Assembly: GCA_034506255.1 (NCBI GenBank)
Contig: JAPDPX010000003.1
Span: forward strand, 248,001 to 312,000
Direction of reading: 5' to 3'
Length of the DNA: 64,000 bases
Origin: a candidate division KSB1 bacterium
Lineage (GTDB): Bacteria; Zhuqueibacterota; Zhuqueibacteria; Zhuqueibacterales; Zhuqueibacteraceae
Part shown: positions 1 through 8,726 of the stretch, in pieces
Layout of the letters: the number at the start of each line of letters is the position of its first letter
Position numbering within the stretch: the stretch's first letter is position 1
Program-made: the position numbers and the translations under genes
Notes under the pieces: generated by a model
Told to the model about the DNA's origin: nothing
Databases searched by the model: none
What the model saw: only the letters and a program-made list of their open reading frames with translations

Positions 1-1
1 T

Positions 2-874
2 CCAAAAGAAATTCTCAAAAAAGTCCGGCGTCTGGAAATCACGACGCGGGCGCTGGTCAATGACGTGTTCAGCGGCGAGTACCATTCCGTGTTCAAGGGT
101 CGCGGCATGGCGTTCGCCGAAGTGCGCGAATACACCTACGGCGACGACATCCGCAACATCGACTGGAACGTGACCGCGCGCGCCGGTCATCCCTACGTGA
201 AAGTCTTCGATGAAGAGCGCGAGCTGACGGTGATGCTGCTGGTGGACGTCAGTTCGTCGGGGAATTTCGGCACATATGCGCAGATGAAGGGCGACATCGC
301 CGCGGAGATTTGCGCGCTGCTGGCCTTTTCCGCGATCAAGAACAACGACAAGGTCGGCCTGATCATCTTCACCGACCGCATCGAAAAATTCGTGCCGCCC
401 AAAAAGGGCCGCAGCCATGTGTTGCGCGTGCTGCGCGAGATTCTCTATCACCGGCCCGCGGGCACCGGCACCAACCTCGCGACCGCGCTGGAATATCTCA
501 ATCGCGTCATCCGGCGCAAGGCGGTGGTGTTCCTGGTTTCGGATTTTCTCTCCGAAGGTTATGAAAAGGCCCTGCGTGTTGCCAGCCGGCGGCATGATCT
601 CGTGGCCATCCCCATCACCGATCCGCGTGAGACCGAGATTCCGAACATCGGCCTGGTTGAATTGGAGGATGCGGAAACCGGGGAGATTTTTCTGCTCGAC
701 ACCAGGCAGGAGGCCAACCGCAAAACGTTTGCACAGGAGGCGGCGCGGCGCGGCCTGTTGCGCGAGAAAACGTTGCGGGCCACCAGGGTCGATCCGGTGG
801 AAGTGCGCACCGACCAGCCCTACATCGAGCCGCTGGTGCGTTTTTTCAGAATGCGGGCGAAACGCTTTCGTTGA
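2..874 (+). CDS. DUF58 domain protein (5' end cut by window)
   Basis: The open frame runs in from the left edge (first visible residues PKEILKKVRRLEI) and 290 residues are visible; only a few N-terminal residues are probably missing, because this is the usual beginning of the family. Family hallmarks are visible: the FKGRGMAF-EVREY-GDD-IRNIDWN stretch near residues 30-55, and a degenerate von Willebrand A fold with the DVSSS metal-site motif near residue 83. DUF58 proteins normally sit between a MoxR AAA+ ATPase and Bat proteins; the gene heads the Bat operon here, and a moxR gene is expected just left of the window (inference). Probable cytoplasmic partner of the MoxR/Bat system. Confident family call, unknown biochemical role. 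Confidence 0.93.
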   Translation, partial: PKEILKKVRRLEITTRALVNDVFSGEYHSVFKGRGMAFAEVREYTYGDDIRNIDWNVTARAGHPYVKVFDEERELTVMLLVDVSSSGNFGTYAQMKGDIAAEICALLAFSAIKNNDKVGLIIFTDRIEKFVPPKKGRSHVLRVLREILYHRPAGTGTNLATALEYLNRVIRRKAVVFLVSDFLSEGYEKALRVASRRHDLVAIPITDPRETEIPNIGLVELEDAETGEIFLLDTRQEANRKTFAQEAARRGLLREKTLRATRVDPVEVRTDQPYIEPLVRFFRMRAKRFR

Positions 875-920
875 GGCCTTGCTTCCAGAAGCCGCAGGTT
901 TATTTCGGGATGCCAGGGAA

Positions 921-1883
921 ATGAATGCCTTCAAGAATCTGCTCGCCAGCCTGCCGGGGGCGGCCGGTCGTCTCGGCATGGTTGCCGTGCTGGCCATATG
1001 GGCGCCGGGTTGCCGGCCGGCGCAGAAACAAAATCTCCCCGCCGCCAAAGTTCGCGATTTTGCCAACATTCTCTACAATCGCGAACTGTACCAGCATGCG
1101 GTGGCGGAGTATCAGTTTTACCTGCAAAATTACCCGCTCGATGAGGAGGAGCAGGCCAACATCAGCTTCACCATCGCCAATATTTATTTCGACCGGTTGC
1201 GCAATTATGAAGCGGCGCTGGCGTATTATCTGCGCGTGAAGGAACTTTATCCGCGCAGCGGCCTGGTTGATGATGCCGGCCGCCGCATCGTCGAATGCCT
1301 CGAGCGGCTGCAGCGTTCCGCGGATGCGCAGCAGGCGCTGGAGGAGAGCACGCTGCTCGACACCTCGCGGGTCACGAAGAAGCGGCCGGGCGAGGTGGTG
1401 GCCAAAATCGGCGACCGTGAAATCACCTCCGGCGATCTCGAGTTTGAAATCAAGAATCTGCCGCCCTTCATGCTGGCGCAGATCAAGAACCGCAACGACC
1501 GCCTGGAATTTCTGCGGCAATACCTCGCCACGGAATTGTTGTACGATACCGCCAAGCGCAAGGGCCTCGAGCGCGATCAGGAGGTGATCGATGCGGCGTT
1601 TCGGGCAAAGAAAAATTTCATGGTGCAAAAGCTGCTGCAGGAGGAGATCGCCCAGAAGGTCGACTTTCAGGAAAGCGATCTGGAGTTGTACTATCGCGCC
1701 AATCTCAGCCGCTATGCCGCCGCTGATTCCACCGGCACGCGGCCGCCGCCCACGTTTCAGGAGGTGCGCAATCGCGTGATGCAGGATTACGTGCGCGAGA
1801 AGCAGCAGGAGGCGTATGATCGCCTGATCGAACGCATGATGCGCGCGGAAGGGGTCGTGATCTACGATGACAAAGTGCAATAA
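921..1883 (+). CDS. TPR lipoprotein with SurA-like N-domain but no PPIase domain
   Basis: 320 residues from the ATG at 921. A short hydrophobic signal ends in APGC, a lipobox, so it is probably a periplasm-facing lipoprotein. Residues about 40-130 form TPR-like helices (YQHAVAEYQFYLQNYP, YEAALAYYLRVKELYP). Residues about 150-320 look like the SurA/PpiC N- and C-flanking chaperone helices (VVAKIGDREITSGDLEFEI, then FLRQYLATELLYDTAKRKGL). The parvulin isomerase domain that would normally interrupt this module is absent: the chain goes from LELYYRANLSRY directly into the closing helix PTFQEVRNRVMQDYVREKQQEA. It lies between DUF58 and the first BatD-like gene and overlaps the latter by 17 bases, so it is very likely co-transcribed with the Bat genes. 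A chaperone role for Bat client proteins is inference. Confidence 0.85.
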   Translation: MNAFKNLLASLPGAAGRLGMVAVLAIWAPGCRPAQKQNLPAAKVRDFANILYNRELYQHAVAEYQFYLQNYPLDEEEQANISFTIANIYFDRLRNYEAALAYYLRVKELYPRSGLVDDAGRRIVECLERLQRSADAQQALEESTLLDTSRVTKKRPGEVVAKIGDREITSGDLEFEIKNLPPFMLAQIKNRNDRLEFLRQYLATELLYDTAKRKGLERDQEVIDAAFRAKKNFMVQKLLQEEIAQKVDFQESDLELYYRANLSRYAAADSTGTRPPPTFQEVRNRVMQDYVREKQQEAYDRLIERMMRAEGVVIYDDKVQ

Positions 1884-2910
1884 AAAGGTGCAGCCGCCGG
1901 CGGCCGCCGGTCGGCGCGCCCTGCTGCCGGCGGTGGCAGCCGCGGTGTTGCTTTTCGCCGGCAGCGCCCGGTCCCAGGCGGAATCCGCGGTGACGATCGA
2001 ATCGCGGGTGAGCAAAGCCCGCCTGACCATCGGCGACACGGTGCGCTACCGCGTGCGGGTGCGGCGGCCGCCGGATGTCGAGATGCGCTGGCCCGGCCCG
2101 GCCGCCAATCTCGGCGGTTTCGAAATTCGCGGCTATCAAACGCCGCAGACGCGGCGCGAGGGCGGGGTTGTCATCGAGGAAGCCGCTTATACGATTTCGA
2201 CTTTCGACACCGGCCGTTTCGAGATACCACCGTTGACGCTGCAATTTCGCCAGCCGCCGGATACCGGGTGGCAGACCCTGCGCACGGAAAAACTCGATCT
2301 CCACGTCGCTTCGCTGCGGCCGAGCGAGGCGGGCGATATTCGCGAGATCAAAGCGCCCTGGGAATTGCCGCGTGACTGGCGCCAGGTGATCGTGCTCAGC
2401 GTGATTGTTGCCGCCGTGTTGTTGCTGGCGGCGGCCGGTTATTCCTGGTGGCGCCGGCGCCAGGGCAGGAGCCTGCTGCCGGCGCGCGTCACCCCGCCGC
2501 GCCCCGCACATGAAGAAGCGCTCGCCGCCCTGGCTGAGCTGCGCCGCAGCGACCTGCCGGCACGCGGCGAGATCAAACTTTTCTACAGCATTCTGTCGGA
2601 AATCGTGCGGCGCTACCTCGAAGGCCGCTATCAGGTCGGGGCATTGGAGATGACCACCTGCGAGGTGCTGGAGCATTGCAAACGCCTCGATGCGGCCCCG
2701 CAGGCCTGCGATCTGCTGCGTGAAATTTTGGAGCAAAGCGACTTGGTGAAGTTCGCCAAATTCATCCCGCCGGCGGAACAACACGAGCGCCTGCTGGCCG
2801 CTGCCGAAACCTTCGTGCACCTGACCATGCCGTTGCCCCCTGCTGTTGAAACCGCGGCTGGCGAAGCAGCGGCAGGCAAACTCCAACCCGCACCGGCGGA
2901 GGCCGCTTGA
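1867..2910 (+). CDS. Short BatD-like membrane protein
   Basis: 347 residues. An N-terminal signal peptide (AAVLLFAGSARSQA) is followed by one Ig-like domain of BatD type (VTIESRVSKARLTIGDTVRYRVRV, near residues 39-62), a single membrane segment near residues 175-195 (VIVLSVIVAAVLLLAAAGY) and a cytoplasmic helical tail containing a DUF4381-like YSILSEIVRRYLEGRY stretch. It is about half the length of the full BatD encoded at 5871-7862, with one beta domain rather than several. The start overlaps the preceding gene by 17 bases, and batA begins 1 base after its stop, so it is translationally tied to both. Probable periplasmic partner of BatA/BatB. Confidence 0.82.
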   Translation: MTKCNKKVQPPAAAGRRALLPAVAAAVLLFAGSARSQAESAVTIESRVSKARLTIGDTVRYRVRVRRPPDVEMRWPGPAANLGGFEIRGYQTPQTRREGGVVIEEAAYTISTFDTGRFEIPPLTLQFRQPPDTGWQTLRTEKLDLHVASLRPSEAGDIREIKAPWELPRDWRQVIVLSVIVAAVLLLAAAGYSWWRRRQGRSLLPARVTPPRPAHEEALAALAELRRSDLPARGEIKLFYSILSEIVRRYLEGRYQVGALEMTTCEVLEHCKRLDAAPQACDLLREILEQSDLVKFAKFIPPAEQHERLLAAAETFVHLTMPLPPAVETAAGEAAAGKLQPAPAEAA

Positions 2911-2911
2911 A

Positions 2912-3904
2912 ATGTTGACTTTCGCACAGCCCTGGTTTCTTTTGCTGCTGGTGCTGCTGCCGCTGCTGGCCTGGTGGTACAGCCGCACCTACCAGCGCCG
3001 CAGCGCCACACTGCGCTACTCCAATCTCGATCTGATGAGGTCGCTGCCGCAGCGCTCGCGTTACAGCTCGCGGCATATTTTGTTCGGCTTGCGCTGGCTG
3101 GCGATTGCTCTGGTGATTGTGGCGCTGGCGCGGCCGCAGAGCGGGCAAACCGAGGAGGAAGTCACCACCGAGGGCATCGACATCATGCTGGCACTCGACA
3201 TCTCCAGCAGCATGCTGGCGGAGGACTTCCGGCCGAAGAACCGCATCGAAGCGGCGAAGCTGGTGGCGGAGCAATTCATCACCGGCCGCCGCAGCGACCG
3301 CATCGGCATGGTGGTGTTCGCCGCCCGCAGCTTCACGCAATGCCCGCTGACACTCGACTACGGCATTCTCATCAATTTTTTGAAGAAAGTGGATGTCGGC
3401 ATGGTCGATGACGGCACGGCCATCGGGCTGGGCATGGCGACCGCGATCGACCGGCTGCGCAACAGCAAAGCCAAAAGCAAGGTCGTGATTCTGCTCACCG
3501 ACGGCGTCAACAACGCCGGCGAGATCGATCCGCTCACCGCCGCGCGCGTGGCGCAGGCCTTCAATATCCGTTTCTACACCATCGGGGTCGGCACCCGCGG
3601 CCAGGCGCTCTATCCCGTCCAGGATCCGATTTTCGGCAAGCGCTACGTGCCCATGCCGGTGGAAATCGATGAAGCCACGCTCACCAAAATTGCCGAGCTG
3701 ACGAAAGGCAGGTATTTTCGCGCCACCGACCGCCAAAGCCTGGAAAAGATTTTTGCCGAGATCGACCGGCTCGAGAAAACCAAAATCGAGGTCAAGCAAT
3801 TCACCCGCTACCGCGAGCTGTTCGTGTACTGGCTGGCGGTCGCGCTGGGACTGGTGTTCGTTGAGATCGTGCTGGCCGGCACTGTTTTCCGCAAGATTCC
3901 CTGA
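2912..3904 (+). CDS. batA: BatA, von Willebrand A membrane protein
   Basis: 330 residues from the ATG at 2912, one base after the stop of the upstream gene; a longer upstream in-frame start would overlap the upstream gene and add a non-membrane basic tail. Two N-terminal membrane segments (FLLLLVLLPLLAWWY and a second near residues 57-75), a VWA domain with the metal-ion site LALDISSSM (Asp at residue 96), a distal Thr/Asp loop (LLTDGVNNAG) and a final membrane helix at the C-terminus (LAVALGLVFVEIVLAG). This is the standard BatA architecture, with the VWA domain held in the periplasm. Works with BatB next door; the Bat system has been linked to oxygen tolerance and stress in Bacteroides and to other phenotypes elsewhere. 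Confidence 0.95.
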   Translation: MLTFAQPWFLLLLVLLPLLAWWYSRTYQRRSATLRYSNLDLMRSLPQRSRYSSRHILFGLRWLAIALVIVALARPQSGQTEEEVTTEGIDIMLALDISSSMLAEDFRPKNRIEAAKLVAEQFITGRRSDRIGMVVFAARSFTQCPLTLDYGILINFLKKVDVGMVDDGTAIGLGMATAIDRLRNSKAKSKVVILLTDGVNNAGEIDPLTAARVAQAFNIRFYTIGVGTRGQALYPVQDPIFGKRYVPMPVEIDEATLTKIAELTKGRYFRATDRQSLEKIFAEIDRLEKTKIEVKQFTRYRELFVYWLAVALGLVFVEIVLAGTVFRKIP

Positions 3905-3981
3905 GGGCTCCCGGCAGTGCCGGTGCCCGATCGGCCGGGAGCCGGGTTGGATTCGCATGCAAGCCGTTGTGAACGGGAGAC

Positions 3982-5073
3982 ATGATCCGTTTTGCCAATG
4001 ACACTGCGCTGTATCTGCTGTTCAGCCTGCCGCTGCTGATGGTGTTTTTTTATTTCGTGCAACGCTGGCGGCGGGCGGCGCTGGCACGTTTCGGCAACCT
4101 GTTGCTGCTCGAACAGCTCATGCCGGCCCTCAGCCACAAGCGCCGGGTGTGGAAGCAGGTGTTGTTGCTGCTGGCGCTGGGCTTCATGATTCTGGCGCTG
4201 GCGCGGCCGCAGGTGGGCACGGCATTGGAGGAGGTGAAGCGCGAAGGCGTGGATGTCATGATCGCCATCGATGTTTCGGAATCCATGTACGCCGAGGATG
4301 TGCCGCCCAACCGCCTGGCCAAGGCGCGGCATGAGGTCGTCTCGCTGATAGACAAGCTGCAGGGCGACCGCGTGGGCCTGATTGCCTTTGCCGGTGAGGC
4401 CTTCGTGCAATGTCCGCTCACGCTCGACTACGGCGCCGCAAAAATTTTTCTCGAGGTGCTCGAACCCGGTTTGATTCCCACGCCGGGCACAGCGCTGGGC
4501 AAGGCCATCGCGCTGGCCCTGCAAAGCTTCGAAAACACCGAACGGCAATACAAAGTTCTGATCCTGATCACAGACGGTGAAAGCCACGACGAGGACACCA
4601 TGGCCATGGCGGCGGAGGCGGAGCGCCAGGGGGTGGTGATTTACACCGTCGGCATCGGCTCGACCAGGGGTGTGCCCATCCCCGTGGTCGATGCCCAGGG
4701 CAACCGCACCGGGGAATTCAAGCGCAATCGCAGCGGCGAAGTCGTCGTCACGAAGCTGGATGAATTGACGCTGGAAAAAATCGCGCTGCAAACCGGCGGC
4801 AAGTATCATCGCGCCTCCTCGGGCGAGGCCGAGCTGGACCGCATCTACGAGGAGATCGCGCAGATGGAAAAGAAGGAGCTGGCCTCGTTGAAGTTTTCCC
4901 ACTACGAGGAACGCTTCCAGTATGTGTTGCCCTTCGCTCTGGTGCTGTTGCTGGTGGAGTTGTTGCTGTCCGAACGCCGCAAGGTCAGGACGGAGTGGCG
5001 CGGCCGGCTGGTTGCGCCGCTGACGGCGGAGGAAGATGATGGCCGGCCCGGCCGTACTGTGCCGGCCGCCTGA
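3982..5073 (+). CDS. batB: BatB, von Willebrand A membrane protein
   Basis: 363 residues. Same architecture as BatA: two membrane segments at the N-terminus, a VWA domain with IAIDVSESM (metal-site Asp at residue 97), the LITDGESHDED loop, and a C-terminal membrane helix (VLPFALVLLLVELLL). The two proteins are clearly paralogous, down to the shared FVQCPLTLDYG stretch. BatA and BatB are thought to pair in the inner membrane. The 77-base gap from batA holds no gene. Followed by batC after 27 bases, so part of one operon. Confidence 0.95.
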   Translation: MIRFANDTALYLLFSLPLLMVFFYFVQRWRRAALARFGNLLLLEQLMPALSHKRRVWKQVLLLLALGFMILALARPQVGTALEEVKREGVDVMIAIDVSESMYAEDVPPNRLAKARHEVVSLIDKLQGDRVGLIAFAGEAFVQCPLTLDYGAAKIFLEVLEPGLIPTPGTALGKAIALALQSFENTERQYKVLILITDGESHDEDTMAMAAEAERQGVVIYTVGIGSTRGVPIPVVDAQGNRTGEFKRNRSGEVVVTKLDELTLEKIALQTGGKYHRASSGEAELDRIYEEIAQMEKKELASLKFSHYEERFQYVLPFALVLLLVELLLSERRKVRTEWRGRLVAPLTAEEDDGRPGRTVPAA

Positions 5074-5100
5074 GGACAATGCTTTGCGCGGGAACCTGGA

Positions 5101-5871
5101 ATGCGAAAGAATCCCTTCAAAAATCACGTGGTGTTGCTGCTGTTGTCACTGGTCTGGTTGCCGGCCAGTCTGCACGCGCAGGGCGCCGGCCGCCGGCAGG
5201 TGCTGGAAGGCAACCGGCTTTACGCCGAGGGCAAATACGATCAGGCCAATGACCGCTATCGTGACGCCGAAATCGACAATCCCTCCTCGCCGATCGTGAA
5301 ATTCAACATTGGCGATGCGCTGTATCAAAAGCGCAACTATGAAGCAGCGCTGCAGGCTTTTCAGGAGGCGATTCAAAAGAGTGACGACCCCCGGCTGCAG
5401 GCCGAGAGCTATTACAACCTCGGCAACACACTTTATCGGTTGAACAAGTGGCCGGAGAGCATTTTGGCCTATCAGCAGGCACTCAAGCTCAATCCCAATG
5501 ATGCGGATGCGAAATACAATTTGGAGTATGTGCGGGCCAAGCTGAAACAGCACGCGCAAAAGCAGCCGCCACAGCAACAGCAACAACAGCAACAGCAACA
5601 GGAACCACAGCAGGGGCAGCAGAATCAAGACCAGCAAAAGCAGCAGGGCCAGGAGGAACAACAGCAGCAGGCCGGGCAGCAATCCCAGGAGCAGTCAGCC
5701 GCCGGCGAACAGCAGGAGAATGAGGCGCAAGCGGCACAGGGTCGGGAACACAAGCTGAGCAAGGAAGAGGCGGAACGCCTGCTGGAGGCTCTGCAGAAGC
5801 AGGAGAAGGATGCACAAAAGCAGCGCCGGGTGCAGGCGCGCGGGCGGGCGCGGGTGGAGAAGGATTGGTGA
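5101..5871 (+). CDS. batC: BatC, TPR protein with Gln-rich tail
   Basis: 256 residues with a signal peptide (VVLLLLSLVWLPASLHAQ). Residues about 35-150 hold TPR repeats, including YYNLGNTLYRLNKWPESILAY and YQQALKLNPNDADAKYNLE. From about residue 152 to 210 the chain is a low-complexity Gln/Glu-rich stretch encoded by a CAG/CAA-rich tract around 5570-5700, ending in charged helices. BatC proteins of other bacteria have the same TPR plus Gln-rich tail design. Its stop overlaps the start of batD (TGATG), which implies translational coupling. The repetitive tract is a likely site of length variation between strains. Confidence 0.92.
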   Translation: MRKNPFKNHVVLLLLSLVWLPASLHAQGAGRRQVLEGNRLYAEGKYDQANDRYRDAEIDNPSSPIVKFNIGDALYQKRNYEAALQAFQEAIQKSDDPRLQAESYYNLGNTLYRLNKWPESILAYQQALKLNPNDADAKYNLEYVRAKLKQHAQKQPPQQQQQQQQQQEPQQGQQNQDQQKQQGQEEQQQQAGQQSQEQSAAGEQQENEAQAAQGREHKLSKEEAERLLEALQKQEKDAQKQRRVQARGRARVEKDW

Positions 5872-7862
5872 TGAAAATGGCAGCACACAAGAGCTTGCAG
5901 TGCATATTCTCCCCAGTGAGGGGAAGTGATGCGCCTGCGCGCATGGGCCCGGACAGCAGCCGGGTTGCGGCAGGACGGGGGTTTTTCTTCTCGCACCGCC
6001 GCACGCGATCATCTGTTGGGACGGGCACGAACGCCGCTTCCGTGACGACTATCAGGGCCATTTTGCTTTTGGCGATCGGCGGTGTTGTATTGGCATCCAA
6101 CAGCCTGGCGCAAGTGACGGTGACGGCAACGGTCGACCGCACCCGCATCGGGTTGAATGAGGATTTCACCCTCAGTGTGGAAGTCAGTGGCGGCAATGCC
6201 GGAGAGCCACAACTGCCGGCGATGGAGAGTTTTGCGCGGCTCGCCGGCACCAGCAGCTCGCAGAGCATTCAGATCATCAACGGCCGCATGTCCTCCTCCC
6301 ACACCTATCATTACACTTTCATTGCTGTTGCCACTGGTTCCTTCGAGATTGGGCCGGTGGAAGTCGCGGCCGGCGGCCAAACCTATCGCAGTGCGCCGAT
6401 TCGGATCGAGATTCTGCCCGCGGCCGGAGGCCCGCCGGCCGCGCCCGGAGCGCCGCCGCCGCAAACGGACCCCGGTGTTACCGCCGACGGCAGTCTTTTT
6501 CTGCGCGCGGAAGTCGACCGCAAACAAGTGTATGTCAACCAGCCGGTCATCGTGACGTTCAAAATTTATACAGCGCGCAATGTGCGCAACTATGGCAACG
6601 CCAGGCTGCCAACCTTCACCGGCTTCTGGGTGGAGGATTTTCCCATGCCGCGGCAGCCGCGCACCTATCAACAAGTCATCAATGGCCAGCGCTATCTCGT
6701 CGCCGAGGTCAAGCGCACGGCGATTTTCCCGCAAACCGCCGGTCGCAGCACGATTGAAGCCATGAGCCTGGACTGCGAAGTGGCGGTGGCACAACGCCGG
6801 CGGCCGCGTGACCTCTTCGACAGTTTCTTTGATGATCCCTTCTTCGCACCGTTCGAGCGTGTCACCATCGCCTCGCGACCGGTGACCATCGAGGTGCTGC
6901 CGCTTCCGGCTGCCGGCAAGCCAGCGGGATTTGCCGGCGCGGTGGGAAACTACACGCTGAGCGCGACGGTTGATCGCAGCACCCTGAAGGTCAACGAAGC
7001 CATCACCCTCACCGTGAAAATTTCCGGGCAGGGCAACATCAAAACCCTGCCGGCACCGGCACCGGAGCTGCCTCCTGATTTCGAAGTGTATGATCCCAAA
7101 GTGTCACAAGACGTCGAGCACGGCGAGACACAGATCAGCGGCAGCAAGACCTGGGAGTATGTGATGGTGCCACGCTTTGCCGGCACGCACGTGCTCAAAC
7201 CGATTACTTTTGCCTATTTTGATCCGCGCACCCGGCAATACGTCACCGCCAGCTCCAAACCCATCACCCTGACGGTCGACCCCGGTACCGGCGAGTATAG
7301 CGCTGTTACTTTGGGCGGGGCATCGAAAGAGGATGTTCGGCTGCTGGGTCAGGACATCCGCTTCATCGCCATCAACGCCGCCCCGCTGCAGCGTTTGGGA
7401 GCGGCCAACTACACCAGCGCGTGGTTTGTCACCCTGCTGGTGCTGCCGGTTGCCGGTTTTCTCGGCGCGCTGGTGTGGCAGCGCCATCAAGCCAAGCTGG
7501 CCTCCAATGTGGCTTATGCCCGCAGCCGGCGTGCGGCGGCTGCAGCACAGCGCCAGTTGAAGGCGGCCAGGAAACGGCTGCAGGCCAATGACAGCAAGGG
7601 ATTCTACGCCGAGGTGCAACGGGCACTGACGGGTTTTCTCGGCAACAAGCTCAATGTTGCGGAGGCCGGGCTGGTGACCGAACGCATCGAACAGTTGCTC
7701 CGGGAGAAGAATGTCGCACCGGCGCTGATCAGCGACTATCTCAACTGCCTGTACACCTGCGACTATCAGCGTTTTGCGCCAGCCACCGCCACCAGCGCGG
7801 AGATGCAGCAGTTCTATCAACAGGCCGCCGCTGTACTCGAACAATTGGAGGACGCGTTGTGA
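5871..7862 (+). CDS. batD: BatD, multi-domain oxygen-tolerance protein
   Basis: 663 residues from the ATG at 5871, which overlaps the batC stop. The first 57 residues are unusual for the family and the real signal peptide (TTIRAILLLAIGGVVLASNS) begins at a GTG at 6042, so translation may start there instead; I kept the longer form because of the overlap with batC. After the signal come three Ig-like BatD domains (starts near VTATVDRTRIGLNEDFTLSV, LFLRAEVDRKQVYVNQPV and YTLSATVDRSTLKVNEAITL), a membrane helix near 7425-7475 and a cytoplasmic helical tail resembling the tail of the shorter BatD-like protein at 1867. Inner-membrane protein with a large periplasmic part, in complex with the Bat proteins by inference. 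Confidence 0.92.
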   Translation: MKMAAHKSLQCIFSPVRGSDAPARMGPDSSRVAAGRGFFFSHRRTRSSVGTGTNAASVTTIRAILLLAIGGVVLASNSLAQVTVTATVDRTRIGLNEDFTLSVEVSGGNAGEPQLPAMESFARLAGTSSSQSIQIINGRMSSSHTYHYTFIAVATGSFEIGPVEVAAGGQTYRSAPIRIEILPAAGGPPAAPGAPPPQTDPGVTADGSLFLRAEVDRKQVYVNQPVIVTFKIYTARNVRNYGNARLPTFTGFWVEDFPMPRQPRTYQQVINGQRYLVAEVKRTAIFPQTAGRSTIEAMSLDCEVAVAQRRRPRDLFDSFFDDPFFAPFERVTIASRPVTIEVLPLPAAGKPAGFAGAVGNYTLSATVDRSTLKVNEAITLTVKISGQGNIKTLPAPAPELPPDFEVYDPKVSQDVEHGETQISGSKTWEYVMVPRFAGTHVLKPITFAYFDPRTRQYVTASSKPITLTVDPGTGEYSAVTLGGASKEDVRLLGQDIRFIAINAAPLQRLGAANYTSAWFVTLLVLPVAGFLGALVWQRHQAKLASNVAYARSRRAAAAAQRQLKAARKRLQANDSKGFYAEVQRALTGFLGNKLNVAEAGLVTERIEQLLREKNVAPALISDYLNCLYTCDYQRFAPATATSAEMQQFYQQAAAVLEQLEDAL

Positions 7863-8707
7863 TGCTCCGCCTGTCTTGTTTTTTCGGTTGCGGCGCCGTG
7901 GCAACCGGGCCGGACCGCGGCAGGCGAGAGGCGCGCCACTTTGGCCGCAACGCCGTGGCCGGTGGCGTGCTGGCACTGCTTTTTGTTTTTGCGGCCGGAG
8001 CCGCTGCTGATGAAGCCGGCAGCCTGTTTCAGCAGGGCAATCAATATTATCAAGCCGGGCAATATGCCGAGGCGGCAGCGGCATACGAAAAAATCATCGC
8101 ACTGGGCAGGGAAAACTGGCAGGTCTATTACAATCTCGGCAATGCCTATTTCAAACAGCGACAACCCGGCCTGGCGATTCTCAACTATGAGCGGGCGTTG
8201 CGCCTCAATCGCCGTCATGACGATATTCGCTTCAATCTCGAACTCGCCAATTTGACGATCATCGACCGCCTTCCGCAGCCGCCGGTGCCGCTGCTGGTGG
8301 CATGGCTCCAGGCTGCACTCGACTTTCTCCCGATTCAACAAGTGGCGCTGGTGGGTCTGATTTTCTGGATTTTGCTGTTCGCCGGTTTGACGGTCAATCT
8401 TCTCACCCGCCGGCGTGCCTGGCAGGTTGCCGGCCGGCGGGTGGCCTGGAGCGCGGGTGCCTGCGTGTTGCTGCTGGCGCTGCTGTTTGCCGCACAGCTT
8501 TATCAGCAGCACTCGGCGCGTTATGGCATCGTGCTGGAGAAACGCGTGGTGGTGCACACCTCCCCGGCAGCCGATGCCACCGAGGCTTTCATTTTGCACG
8601 AAGGCGCCAAAGTGCAGGTGCAGGAATCGAACGGAAGCTGGGCGCGCATCCGGCTGGCGGATGGCAAAGTCGGCTGGCTGCCGCAGGCGGCCGTGGGCGT
8701 GATTTGA
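7862..8707 (+). CDS. batE: BatE, TPR protein with SH3-like C-terminus
   Basis: 281 residues; the ATG at 7862 overlaps the batD stop. A signal-like segment (LALLFVFAAGAAAD) is followed by TPR repeats (AGSLFQQGNQYYQAGQYAEA, VYYNLGNAYFKQRQPGLAI), two membrane helices near residues 160-178 and 197-213, and a bacterial SH3-like domain at residues about 220-281 (YGIVLEKRVVVHTSPAAD through GKVGWLPQAAVGVI). This is the normal BatE layout; bacterial SH3 domains often bind cell wall or protein peptides. Last classical Bat gene in the operon. Confidence 0.93.
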   Translation: MLRLSCFFGCGAVATGPDRGRREARHFGRNAVAGGVLALLFVFAAGAAADEAGSLFQQGNQYYQAGQYAEAAAAYEKIIALGRENWQVYYNLGNAYFKQRQPGLAILNYERALRLNRRHDDIRFNLELANLTIIDRLPQPPVPLLVAWLQAALDFLPIQQVALVGLIFWILLFAGLTVNLLTRRRAWQVAGRRVAWSAGACVLLLALLFAAQLYQQHSARYGIVLEKRVVVHTSPAADATEAFILHEGAKVQVQESNGSWARIRLADGKVGWLPQAAVGVI

Positions 8708-8726
8708 AACACCGGATGGCGGAAAA

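Noticed and set aside
5560..5700. CAG/CAA-rich tract as a possible repeat element
   Set aside because: It is the coding sequence of the Gln-rich BatC tail, normal for the family.
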